Shown here: piece after piece, positions 46,075 to 54,920 of the stretch
How the letters are laid out: every line of letters begins with the position of its first letter
How positions within the stretch are numbered: position 1 is the stretch's first letter
Assembly (NCBI GenBank): GCA_963457665.1
Contig: OY735207.1
Span: forward strand, 50,835,909-50,899,908
Direction of reading: 5' to 3'
Source: Thysanoteuthis rhombus
Lineage: Eukaryota; Mollusca; Cephalopoda; Oegopsida; Thysanoteuthidae
Length of the DNA stretch: 64,000 nucleotides
Position numbers and translations under genes: made by a program
The notes under the pieces: generated by a model
Database searches by the model: none
Told to the model about the DNA's origin: nothing
The model's input: the letters and a program-made list of their open reading frames with translations, nothing else

Positions 46075-46088
46075 AAAAAAAAGAAAAA
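46010..46088. repeat. (GA8-10)n simple repeat
   Basis: Eight or so G-led A-runs (gaaaaaaaaa) with a period of about 10 bases. Lysine-rich frames across it are artefacts. Confidence 0.9.
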
Positions 46089-46310
46089 AGGCAGATTTCA
46101 ACTTCAAGAGAAAAAGTCGTCAACCATTCTTCGTCTAATATAATTTTTTTTTTGAATAAATTATTTGCTACCCGTCCAATTTTTCCCCTCAGAAATGATC
46201 GAACAATCAGATAGAAATCAAGTTGTTGAAAGTGTCAAAACTTAGACAAACAAATATTTAAACGAATTTTTGTTTCTCAACTTAGTTTAACACTATCAAA
46301 GCAGTCGGGT

Positions 46311-46760
46311 CCCCACCGGAACGAACTTCTTGCGGCCTTTAGTTCAAGAACCAAGTGTAGTATCTGTTCTTCAGATGTCAACGAAACGTATAAACTTCTC
46401 ATTTTCTTGTTTAATTTTTTTTATTATGATTGTATTTCAATTAACATAAACAAATTGTAAGATATTTTTTTTACTGCCGTCATTGACCATGTGACATATT
46501 GCCGTTTCCAATTTTAAAAGTAATCTTTAAAAAAAAAAAAATTGTTTTTCTCTCTTTTTATTTATTTATGCGACTTTTTTTTCTCAATATAATGAGCGAG
46601 AAATTTTACAATTCACGATCAGGACAATCTTCCCTACCTTGTACAAATGAAAATACAATCAATCATAATACTAATAACGTTTAAAATTGAGAATGGGGTG
46701 TCAATGCTTCTATGATCTTGATCTTGAACTAAAGGCCGCGAAAGGCGCATTCCGATAGGG
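46311..46760. mobile_element. Inverted-repeat element of ~450 bp
   Basis: The left arm (46311-46355) contains 'gcggcctttagttcaagaac'. The right arm (46713-46760) contains its inverse 'tcttgaactaaaggccgc' and the pair 'ccgg-aa'/'tt-ccg' further out. About 45 bases pair with several mismatches. The interior is AT-rich and non-coding. Class unknown. Confidence 0.55.
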
Positions 46761-46811
46761 ATATCATTGCTCATATAATGCCGAAATCAATACCGAAACA
46801 ATTGAGTAGGT

Positions 46812-47075
46812 CAGAGGGGGTCCAGACCGTGTGCCCAGCTCGGTCAAGGGACAATGGAAAAGTTATAAAAAAATCTAGATAAAGAAAGTAGATATAAATA
46901 AAACCCCGAAAAAAAAACCCGAGTAGTCATATTTCAACCTTAAAAACCATAACTTAAATACATTGTCTTGTCTAATTAGACAAATGGAGTGAAGAAAAAA
47001 TAAAAAGAAAAAGAATTAGGAAAAAAAAAAAAAAAAAAATGAAATCCCGAACTCAAAATCCTGGATCCGCCTTTG
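46812..47075 (+). mobile_element. hAT-like MITE, 'ggatccgcc' group, copy 1
   Basis: Starts 'cagagggggtccagaccgtg' and ends 'atcctggatccgcctttg'. It shares 'ttgtctaattagacaaatgg'-type and 'actcaaaatcctggatccgc' words with the copy at 47612. The terminus CAAGGGCGGATCCAGG resembles a hAT end. Target duplications are not clear. Confidence 0.55.
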
Positions 47076-47574
47076 AAGGTTTAACAGAAAAAAGTTTGAA
47101 ATTCAAGGCAACACTTTTTTTGATAGTAAGTAGTGGCCTACAAGCCAGTCTGTTATTATTGTAAATAATATAGTATAGTTTTAGAACTTACAAATTGCAC
47201 GAGTGCTTCCTTTTTTAGGTTGTGTGACAGCAACGTACAACGATGATATCAGTATGAGTTGTAGGTTTTAAAGCCGGTAGAACCACCTACATACATAAGT
47301 AAGAAGACCAGAGCACAATAAGAGGAGATTTCTTTCTTAGAGGGAACAACCTACCTACGCCTTCTTACGTGACACATACCATCATAATAAAAATAATACA
47401 TTATCTTTTCACCAGACGAACTATAGTTTGCTGAACCATTATCATTAATTTTGACAACTATTTTCCTTCGTATTATTTTCAGCTCCTTTTCACCACCAAC
47501 AAAAAAAAAACATTGATAATAACCAAATAATTAAGATGAAGAACGAAATATAGTCAAAAGTATTGATAATAATG

Positions 47575-48165
47575 GTGAAGTTCACTTTCAATTCAGCTTC
47601 ACAAACAGGCACAGATCATGGGGGTCCAGAACCCACCCTCTGCCCAGGCAAAGAAAGTTTAAAAAAATATGTAGCCAGCGAAATGAATTTTATAAATAAA
47701 AACCCAAATAATCCATCGTAATTATCAACTAACTTTCAAAACAAAACGGGTAATATATTTATTGTCTAATTAAACAGATGGACAAAAACAAAATTATTGG
47801 ACCCCCCCCCCTACTCAAAACCCTGGATCCGCCCTTGACAAAAACGTTTTACAAACAATTTTTTAAAACTTTTTTTCGAGCCCAGACAGTTGAAAGTAAA
47901 ATTAATCCGATAAGTTTTATAATTTTAATTCAATCTTCTGTATTTTATTTCTAAAAAAAAAAACTAACAAAAACACCCCAGCTTTTAAAGTCGGACAACC
48001 AAAAACAAGAAAGTTTTCTGAGCTATTATTAATTTCACAGCTGCAATTTGTAAAAAAAGAGTGTTGGTGTATAAAGCACTTAGTTTTTATCAACATAGTA
48101 AATACTACTCACTCGGTAGTAGCAGTTGTACTAATATAGTATATCAGTAGGAAAGTTGGCGTATC
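47575..48165 (+). repeat. Tandem duplication unit 1 (carrying a MITE)
   Basis: After the MITE at 47612-47837, the words 'gttttacaaacaattttttaa', 'gaaagtaaaattaatccga', 'aaaaacaagaaagtttt', 'agtttttatcaacatagta' and 'gtagtagcagttgtact' recur in the same order in 48236-48640. Before the MITE, 'gttcactttcaattcagctt' corresponds to 'gttcacttttaatttagcaa' at 48238. Confidence 0.75.
47612..47837 (+). mobile_element. hAT-like MITE, 'ggatccgcc' group, copy 2
   Basis: Starts 'cagatcatgggggtccagaa' and ends 'accctggatccgcccttg'. It sits inside tandem unit 1, while unit 2 lacks it and reads through 'agcaacacaaaaaagttttac', so unit 2 is the empty site. Confidence 0.6.
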
Positions 48166-48235
48166 TGATGTTTTTCCCTGAGAAAAGTTTCGAACTAGTT
48201 TAATAACGTGTCGATGTCATAATTAAAAACAAATA

Positions 48236-48640
48236 AAGTTCACTTTTAATTTAGCAACACAAAAAAGTTTTACAAACAATTCCTCGAACCCTTTCAATCC
48301 AGGTTGTCGAAAGAAAAATTAATCCAAAAACTTTTAGATTATTTTTCCTTTCCCGTTTCCTCAATTTCGATTTTACTTTAAAAAAATCCAACTTGTAAAG
48401 TAGGAAGACTAAAAAACAAGAAACTCAAGTTCCAGTAGTATCGATTACTTTCGTCAGTTGCAATTAAAGAGTAAAGTTTAAAAAGTAAAAAAAAAAATAA
48501 ATATGTATATCTGAGATTAAGTGTTGATAAAAAAGCACTTTCTCAGTTTTTATCAACATAGTTGAGTAGTTTTTACTATCACTAAGCAGTAGCAGTTAGT
48601 TGTACTGTATAGTTTAGTAGGAAAGTTGACATATCTATCG
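48236..48640 (+). repeat. Tandem duplication unit 2 (empty site)
   Basis: Matches unit 1 from 'gttcacttttaatttagcaa' to 'taggaaagttgacatatct' without the MITE. By eye the two units differ by roughly a fifth to a quarter, so the duplication is old. Confidence 0.75.
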
Positions 48641-48726
48641 CTTGTCTTAAAACTGAAACTATTTTCAAACCAACTTAATGTGACAGCTCGTACGACGAAA
48701 ATGAAATGAACCACGTCAAAACAAAT

Positions 48727-48905
48727 CAAGGGCGGATCCAAGATTCTTAGCGGGTTACCAACTTTTTTTTTTCACCTTTTCCATGTTTATTTTAGAAAAA
48801 TAATAGAATTTCTTCATGTAGATATAGAAAAAAACTCTTTTTAAATAGTGTTTTGCCTGAGCAGGAGGGCCCGTTCCCCCTGTACACCCTATGGATTCAC
48901 GCCTG
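48727..48905 (+). mobile_element. hAT-like MITE, 'ggatccgcc' group, copy 3
   Basis: Starts 'caagggcggatccaagattc' and ends 'ctatggattcacgcctg', an inverted pair. Non-coding. Confidence 0.5.
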
Positions 48906-49239
48906 CAATTATTACAAGTATGTAAACTACACACAAAATTATACAAAAGTGACTAACAATCGAAAAGACAGCTGATTTTCATCGACGGGGGGGGGGAAAT
49001 CAACACCCCCCTGAAAAACTTTAAAGACCGAACTGACTAGAACAAGATGACGAAAAAACAAAAACAAAAAAAACACACACACACTAAATAACTCAAGCAA
49101 ACATTATCGACTACTAAAAACTTTCCATCTGTGACAACATTACATCTAGAAACGTCAAATGTCAAATTCCATCCCCAAAAGTTTGAAAAAGATAAAAACC
49201 CGACGACATTGGTTATTTAAAAAAAAGTTTTAAAACTTT

Positions 49240-49560
49240 TTAGACAGAGTTTACCGCGCGTGTGTGTATGTAAGTCGTGATTAAATTGGTAGCGGCCAGA
49301 TTAACGTAGAGAAAGTTTTGTAAAAAAAAAAAAGTTGATGCACAAAGTTTAACTCTTGTAGTAAGTAGTTTATACTACAATTTTTATAAAGCTATCGCAT
49401 TTGACGATTTACAATAAATATCTTTCATAGCAACACAGAAGATTCGATCATACAATTGTTATATCTTTATAGGTTTTTTTTATCGTTTGTCTCATAAAGC
49501 TGGAGCAGTTATACAGTAAAGAAGAAAGAGAGAAAGTTGTTTTAAAAAAAAAAACCAAGT
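49240..49560. other. Unassigned, A-rich
   Basis: Contains words loosely like the duplication units at 47.6-48.6 kb ('gttttgtaaaaaaa', 'gttgatgcacaaag', 'agtaagtagtttatact'). This may be a further, very diverged unit, but the match is weak. Confidence 0.25.
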
Positions 49561-49744
49561 AGATGCAAAAGTTTTCAAAGTTAAAATTCTTGCACCGAGA
49601 AAACTAAGGTACGTGCAAAAGGTGCGTAAATTAAGAAGAGGTGTAAATTTTGTTTTTTAAGGAGGGGGGGAAAGGTGTAGTGGAAGGTGGGGAAGGAGAG
49701 TGCGAGAGTAAGTAAGAAAGAATAGAAGTGTCGTATGCACTTAC

Positions 49745-49871
49745 CGAGCAGTACAAAAAAACTAGCGTAAGAGTAAGAAGAGATCGTCGTAGATGATGAT
49801 GACGACAACCATGTGACCGCGCTCTCCCTCGTTGACCCATTTGTTGTATGGCCCGGCCAGTAGTCAGCCAC
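49745..49871 (-). CDS. Speculative minus-strand exon with splice donor
   Basis: The minus strand has a strong donor, CTGCTCG|GTAAGTGC, with the cut after 49745. Upstream a frame starts at a Met codon at 49871 (MADYWPGHTTNGSTRESAVT...) and is open to the donor, about 42 codons, rich in Ser and Thr. Local GC is higher than around it. No homology was recognised, and an exon is only one reading; the stretch could be 5' UTR or chance. Confidence 0.2.
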
Positions 49872-50192
49872 ACGAAATTAAAAAAAAAATACAAAAAACT
49901 AAAAAAACTCACTCCTCCTGATAATGTCTAGAGTCAGTCAAACGACAGAGACGACAGATTTGTCGAATCTGCTGCTACTACTACTGCTGCTGCTTGTGTA
50001 TATTACTTGCGCCTCCTCTGTTTAGCCTCCATAGAGGGGAGGGGCACCAGAGAAGAGAAGAAAGAAAAGAAAAAAAAAGAAGGAAAAATTAAGAAAAGGG
50101 TGACCCTGACCCTGGTCTCTAGACGCGCGGTAAACGAAGGCAGCACATGGTCAACAACATTTAGCAACACTTGGGTCGTTGTTTTTAATATA

Positions 50193-50520
50193 TGAGAGAG
50201 AAAAGGAGAGAGGTAGAGAGAGAGAAAAGGAGAGAGGTAGAGAGAGAGAAAAGGAGAGAGGTAGAGAGAGAGAAAAGGAGAGAGGTAGAGAGAGAGAAAA
50301 GGAGAGAGGTAGAGAGAGAGAAAAGGAGAGAGGTAGAGAGAGAGAAAAGGAGAGAGGTAGAGAGAAAGAAAAGGAGAGAGGTAGAGAGAAAGAAAAGGAG
50401 AGAGGTAGAGAGAAAGAAAAGGAGAGGTAGAGAGAAAGAAAACGAGAGAGGAAAGGAGAGAAAACGAGAGAGGAAAGGAGAGAGATAGAGAGAAGGAGAG
50501 AGATAGAGAGAAGGAGAGAC
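50193..50520. repeat. Purine-only 22-bp minisatellite
   Basis: The unit GAGAGAAAAGGAGAGAGGTA plus GA (22 bases) is repeated about nine times, decaying into irregular GAGA/AAGG sequence at the right. The + strand has almost no pyrimidine except one T per unit. Open frames on both strands (REKERG.., FSLSLPLS..) are repeat products. Confidence 0.97.
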
Positions 50521-50534
50521 AAATACCAACTAAA

Positions 50535-50568
50535 AATTAATTGGGCGCCCAGTGAGGATCGAAGTCGA
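50535..50568 (-). ncRNA. tRNA-like scrap (B-box end)
   Basis: 'gcgcccagtgaggatcgaag' is the 3' end of the tRNA-like units clustered downstream. Only this end is present. Confidence 0.35.
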
Positions 50569-50599
50569 AGATAAAAAAAAAAGAAAAGAAAGTTTTTTG

Positions 50600-50904
50600 C
50601 AGGGAGGGGGCGAGATGAGCAGGGGGTAGGCTATTGGAAAACGCCCCTCAAAGCTTCATAGTTCATCTACTGCATTTTTACTGACATAACAAGGATATAT
50701 TCGTGCATGAATCAATTAAATAAGTAATAATTCAGACTTCGGGGAAAGTTTTTTTTCTTCAATTTTTCACCAGTCAAGTGACAGAGCATGCCTGTTTATT
50801 GCAAATTTTCCTTTTTCATCAAACCTCATTAAATATATGAAGGGCCCCTCAAGGAGCGAAGTCCCCCCCCTCCTGGGCTCCCAAATCTTTAGCTACGCCT
50901 CAGT
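50600..50904 (-). mobile_element. hAT-like MITE, 'ggcgtaactag' group, minus copy
   Basis: The right edge 'aatctttagctacgcct' is the inverse of the CAGGGGCGTAGCTAAAGATT terminus. The interior on the minus strand has 'gtcagtaaaaatgcagtaga' and 'tgaactatgaagctttg', shared with the other copies, plus a longer central insert. Confidence 0.5.
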
Positions 50905-50961
50905 GGGGGGGTTTAGTTGTTGACACGCAGCTTAGATTTGACACAGGCCACACAAGAATTA

Positions 50962-51057
50962 AGCGCCTAGTGAGAAACAAACTCACAACTTAGTAATTGA
51001 TATGGCGGGTGCAACTTGCTCACCATTACACCACGACGAGGTGGCCAGGGTGGGGGT
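50962..51057 (-). ncRNA. tRNA-like SINE unit
   Basis: On the minus strand: 'tcgtcgtggtgtaatggtga' (A-box-like) and 'gttgtgagtttgtttctcac' (B-box-like), then 'taggcgctt'. The spacing fits a tRNA-type internal promoter. It is too degenerate to fold as a working tRNA. Confidence 0.5.
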
Positions 51058-51195
51058 TATATATATGACGAGTGGACAGTGTCATTGTCACAGATGCCGC
51101 CTTGTATTTGAAGACTGGGGTCTCCAGTAAAAGTGGTTTGTCAATGTGTGTACAGTGTACATAGACTGACCATCAAGTGGTCAACAGCTGGAGTA

Positions 51196-51264
51196 ATGTT
51201 CCGTAATAGTTGTTACATTCGCATAGTTAATGTAAATATAAATGTAACAACTATTATGGGACAT
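51196..51264. repeat. 69-bp fold-back palindrome
   Basis: The left arm 51196-51219 (atgttccgtaatagttgtta...) and right arm 51241-51264 pair over 24 bases with two mismatches around a 21-base loop. It could be a tiny fold-back MITE. Confidence 0.7.
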
Positions 51265-51699
51265 AGGTAGTATAATGTCGTGGAAGAAAAAACGAAACAA
51301 AAAAACACAACAAACAAATGAGAAAGAAAAAGTGAGAGGAAGAGGGGTACAGTAAAAAAAAAAACTCCAGACAAGAGTGTCAGCAGTTGTAGTAAAAACT
51401 AAAAAAAGAAAAATAAATAAAAAGAAAAGTAATTTATAAAAAGAAAGCAGTACTTTCAGCTCCTGCTGCTGAAAGCCTTTTATTTTTACTCACGTAGTCT
51501 GTCCCATATTCTCTCACTCTATCAACGCCCCTCTCCTTCCTTCCTTCCTTTCCCCTCTTTCTTTTACTCGTACAAACTCTACTGTTTCTCATTTTTTACT
51601 ATTCGCTTTTACTCTAAAGCACACCACCCGCCGGGTCCGGTGAGGCAACACCCCCCAACCCGTACCCCTACTCCACCTCCTTTACCCCCAGAGCACTGA

Positions 51700-51989
51700 C
51701 TAGGACAGTCGATGTCTAGCAAGCACAGCCAGTGCAGCCGGGGGGAGGGCACTCCTGACTGGTGGAATCTAGGCCACTATAATACGCACACAGCACCCAG
51801 CACTCAGAAAACGGTTGTAGCCGAGCCGAGTCCCGACCCCCTACCCCCTCCGCTCCTCTCTCCTCTTGCATGTCAGTCTGTCTACGTGTGTACTTTATAG
51901 TAACACAAGGGAGATACACACTCAGACGCGCGAGCGGGCGCTCGGGCCGGCATTCTCACACACACAAGAAGAGCAAGTGCTTGTGCAAG
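51700..51989 (+). other. Speculative 5' exon or UTR with splice donor
   Basis: A GC- and CpG-rich stretch (e.g. 'gacgcgcgagcgggcgctcg' at 51925) ends in 'gtgcttgtgcaag|gtaacg', a good donor at 51990. Promoter-like DNA with pyrimidine tracts lies upstream (51480-51700). No start codon with a long frame and no homology. A first exon of a plus-strand gene is possible, but not shown. Confidence 0.2.
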
Positions 51990-52224
51990 GTAACGCGTAT
52001 ACACACACATGGGTTAGGCTGGCAGTTGAAATGGAGAACGCACACGCGCGCACACGAACATATGAGAGGGAGAGAAGGGGTGGGTCGGCGAGGGGTAGTG
52101 ATGATGTGGGTAGGGGGGGGGACGTTAGCGGGTAGGTCCGAAGTAGTGACTCCTAACAGACACAATTAACTCTCTCCTCAGCTTATCTGTTGAAGTTCAT
52201 AGCTCAATTCTGGCACGAGGCCAA

Positions 52225-52725
52225 CTGGTATGTAGCGCCAAGGGAGGATTGAACTCACTACTCATGTTAACTGTTGAGGAATCACGTAGCAAGCCTTCAG
52301 TGAAGATCGAATTCACTTTTCTGTGGTAATGAAATGCAAAACTAGTTTGTTAACCATTACATCATAGCGGAGAAGCTATGTCACACCAGTTGAGAGCACC
52401 CGGTGAGGATCACACTCTCTACAATAGTATTGATCTGAAAGACCAACTTGTTAACCATTACTTCATAGTGAGGAACCTCATAGATAACTGTGAAGTTTAG
52501 CTGAGTTTGGTACACTGTCTCTAGTTGGGAGCACCCGGTGAGGATTGAACTAATTACCCATAGGTAATGATCTGTGGGGCCAGTAAACTAGCCATTAGTT
52601 CACCACAATGAAGTACCCAGTTATTCAATAAGCTTAGCTTCATCTTACACAAGTGAAGATCGAATTTGATTCGTAGTGATGATCTGACAGGACCAGTTGG
52701 AGTTTCCTAACCATTAAGCCATCAT
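52225..52725 (-). repeat. Tandem cluster of five degenerate tRNA-like units
   Basis: On the plus strand the inverse B-box word recurs as 'gaggattgaactcactac' (52236), 'gaagatcgaattcac' (52296), 'gaggatcacactctc' (52404), 'gaggattgaactaatta' (52540) and 'gaagatcgaatttgatt' (52655). Each is followed by 'gatctg' and then an inverse A-box word such as 'cttgttaaccattac'. Spacing is about 60-135 bases. Three carry 'gagcacccggtg' or a remnant in front. No unit looks able to form an intact cloverleaf. Confidence 0.6.
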
Positions 52726-52817
52726 CTGTTGAATATCACGTGGCTATTTCAAAAAATAATTTTGGTAATTTTTATTGGTAAGACAGACAGTTACGCAAAA
52801 AGGGGTATTTTCTTTAT

Positions 52818-53290
52818 CAGAAACCGTCGATATAGATTTCCTCAGTTTTTAAGTGAGTCTCTCTGGCTATCCATGCGCGTTCAGGTCGCACCAGAGGGGC
52901 TAGGGTGCAGAAAATTCAAATATTTACTCCTTATTACATCTAGAAAAAACGTCCATTTTTTTTAAACCCCCCCCTCCTTAAGAAAAGTTTCAGCTGTGTA
53001 TGTCTGTGTGTGTGTGTGTGGGGGGGGCGGTCGACTCAAAATGAAAGTTAAAGTTTAACTGATCTCTTAGTTTATGTCTGGTAGCATTCACGTTTCTTTT
53101 GTTTTTGTTTTTTTTTCAAAAATAAAAATTGAACTTTTCAAGTGATCACCGCCCAACAGAAGGGGAAAAGTAACTTATTCATCGATAATCCCCATCTCAT
53201 TTTCTTTTTAATTTGATTACCCACGGCACGGCATGCTGCCAAAAGACAATGGTCAGGTGACGGTTTCTATTGAGTGACTAACCAGACCCG
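52818..53290 (-). repeat. Family A repeat, copy 7
   Basis: The minus strand starts 'cgggtctggttagtcactca' and carries 'accattgtcttttggcagca', 'gataagttactttt'-type and 'gtagggct' to 'tgcagaaaattcaaatattt' inverse words, to the 'ctcagtttttaagtgag' end. It has short C- and TG-tracts inside. One of the longest copies. Confidence 0.7.
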
Positions 53291-53587
53291 TTTAAATATT
53301 TATAAAAAATTTAAACCCTCGCTCGAAGCAGATTTCCCGTCACCTCGAGGCAACGAGCCATTCCCGACCCCCCCCTCCGGTCATGGCAAGCGATTTCTTC
53401 CAGTGGACCTTTCAGTCGATTGTCCGCTGCTCTTATCATCAAACTAACCGCTTGTAGTTGTTGCTACAGTAATATTGTGAAACTAGTCATTACGTGAAAT
53501 CCCTGGACACTCAAGTAATTGCATAAAATCTCTAATTTTATGACCAGTGGTTAACAAGCTAATCATTGATACTCACTGGGTGTCAAA

Positions 53588-53694
53588 CTACTACGGCCTT
53601 GCGTCAAACTAAGCAGAACTTAGTAGTATCAAGCATATATTCTGCTCAAGTATACACTGTATATAAAGCTTAGTTTGCCATAAGGCCCCAGTAG
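53588..53694. repeat. Inverted repeat with ~25-bp arms
   Basis: 'ctacggccttgcgtcaaact' with 'aagc' (53591-53614) pairs with 'gcttagtttgccataaggcc' (53668 onward) around a 53-base interior. It abuts a tRNA-like unit. Confidence 0.65.
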
Positions 53695-53772
53695 AGGAGC
53701 ACCTAGTGAAGATCGATCCCATTACAGTAGTAATGGTCAGTATCACAAGCTTGTTAACCGTTACTACACTGA
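53695..53772 (-). ncRNA. tRNA-like SINE unit
   Basis: 'gagcacctagtgaagatcga' followed by 'agtaatggtc' and 'aagcttgttaaccgttacta' gives inverse B- and A-box words in the arrangement of the cluster at 52.2-52.7 kb. Confidence 0.5.
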
Positions 53773-54408
53773 TTGTGAAACTGGGAATTTCATGAAATAA
53801 CTGAAATGATCAGGGATTTCACAAAATCGTCTATTTCGCAATGTTACTATAAAACCTCTCATTCGATTGTCATTGCTCTAACCATCAAACCAACCAAGTA
53901 GTTTTTTTACTCCACTGCACTTATCAAAAAAACTTACTTCGCCGCTTTTGATAGTAAATTACTAGGTTGGCTACTACTTAGGACAACAGAAAGTTATTTC
54001 TAGTGGCACAGGGCGTGTAAATAGCATTGCTTTCTTTTGTGCCTGAAACAAACAATTGTTCTAAGAAAAGAACTATTAATTAATGTTATTGTTTGTTAGG
54101 TAATCAGAATAGAACTAATAAAATCACAAAGAAGTGTCATGAGAAAACCCGTTGAAATTTGTTTTTGTTAAAACATGTTTTACAAGTTGTAGTTCAGTGA
54201 GTATGGTGATAGCTTCTATCATAGGGAAGCGTTAAACTTAATAATAATAGAAAAGCTGTCAACAAAAATGATCACATCCTTTATTTATTACATTCATTCA
54301 TCATAAAGTTTTATTAAATTCCATTTCTATTCTTGGTGCTGTTCAGAAACGTGCTTCCCGTGAAGTTCGTCGGCTTTGTTTGATAGACTTACAACACACT
54401 CGGTTATT

Positions 54409-54723
54409 TCAGTTTATTTCTACGCCGTTCACATCGTAATATATTGACAGTGACACGGACATAAATTTCATTTTCCACTGGTGCGGGCCCGTTCCAAAGG
54501 TGCATGTTTGGAAGAGGCCGAACTTTAATGGGGTGTCGAGTGGCTGGTCGTAATTGATATGTAAAATGATTTTAGATGAAATATTTGTGTGATTGGACAA
54601 CCAACCAACGCATTCTTGCCAGAACTTGGAATCTTCCGCCCAGTGGACGGATGTGTTATTATGACAGGACAACGACCGAGGTAAAATGCATTCTGAAGAG
54701 CGGAAGTCAAGGGGGGGGGTCAT
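54409..54723 (-). CDS. Unknown Cys-bearing protein frame, best family B copy
   Basis: A 104-residue frame from Met to stop. Notable residues: ECILPRSLSCHNNTSVHW, then FWQECVGWLSNHTNISSK, then KIILHINYDQPLDT, FGLFQTCTFGTG and HQWKMKF. It has four Cys, three N-glycosylation-type sites (NNTS, NHTN, NISS) and many aromatic residues, as in extracellular or glycoprotein domains. The 5' side continues the same frame after a stop with QGDAVSSLKLFGSTVLEKS. Related sequence is at 5425 and 29755. Start choice is formal only. The family is not recognised; a host exon, a retro-copy or a mobile-element protein are all possible. Confidence 0.35.
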   Translation of the reverse strand: MTPPLDFRSSECILPRSLSCHNNTSVHWAEDSKFWQECVGWLSNHTNISSKIILHINYDQPLDTPLKFGLFQTCTFGTGPHQWKMKFMSVSLSIYYDVNGVEIN

Positions 54724-54905
54724 TTCTAAAAACTATGAAGGAAAATCTGTAACCTCAAACTTTTTATTGGATTTCTCAAGAACAGTTGATCCAAACAACT
54801 TTAAACTAGACACTGCATCGCCTTGTGGGCCGACTAATATATCTGGCGATTGTCAACTTCGTACAAGGGTCAGTTGTCGAGTGACAATGATGCACACATA
54901 CAGAT
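54724..54905 (-). pseudogene. Family B, upstream part of copy 4
   Basis: Reading on the minus strand gives 'tgtatgtgtgcatcattgtc', 'actcgacaactgacc', and then, in the frame of the 104-residue stretch, SPDILVGPQGDAVSSLKLFG. The equivalent 'DITQGSAVLSLKSSG' at 29.8 kb shows the frame is shared. A pyrimidine-rich stretch followed by 'ctacag' at about 54911 could be an acceptor, though this is unproven. Confidence 0.4.
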
Positions 54906-54920
54906 TTCTCCAACTGTAGT

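Noticed and set aside
45838-46107. An 89-codon Phe-rich frame
   Set aside because: It is the translation of a (GA8-10)n simple repeat.
50151-50529. Open frames of 83-123 codons on both strands
   Set aside because: Products of the 22-bp GA-rich minisatellite.
52225-52725. A CRISPR-like array of regularly spaced repeats
   Set aside because: The repeats are degenerate tRNA-like units with uneven spacing, in an animal genome. There are no identical direct repeats or unique spacers of constant length.
52225-52725. Functional tRNA genes
   Set aside because: A and B boxes are recognisable, but the stems needed for a cloverleaf are not, and the units differ from each other too much.
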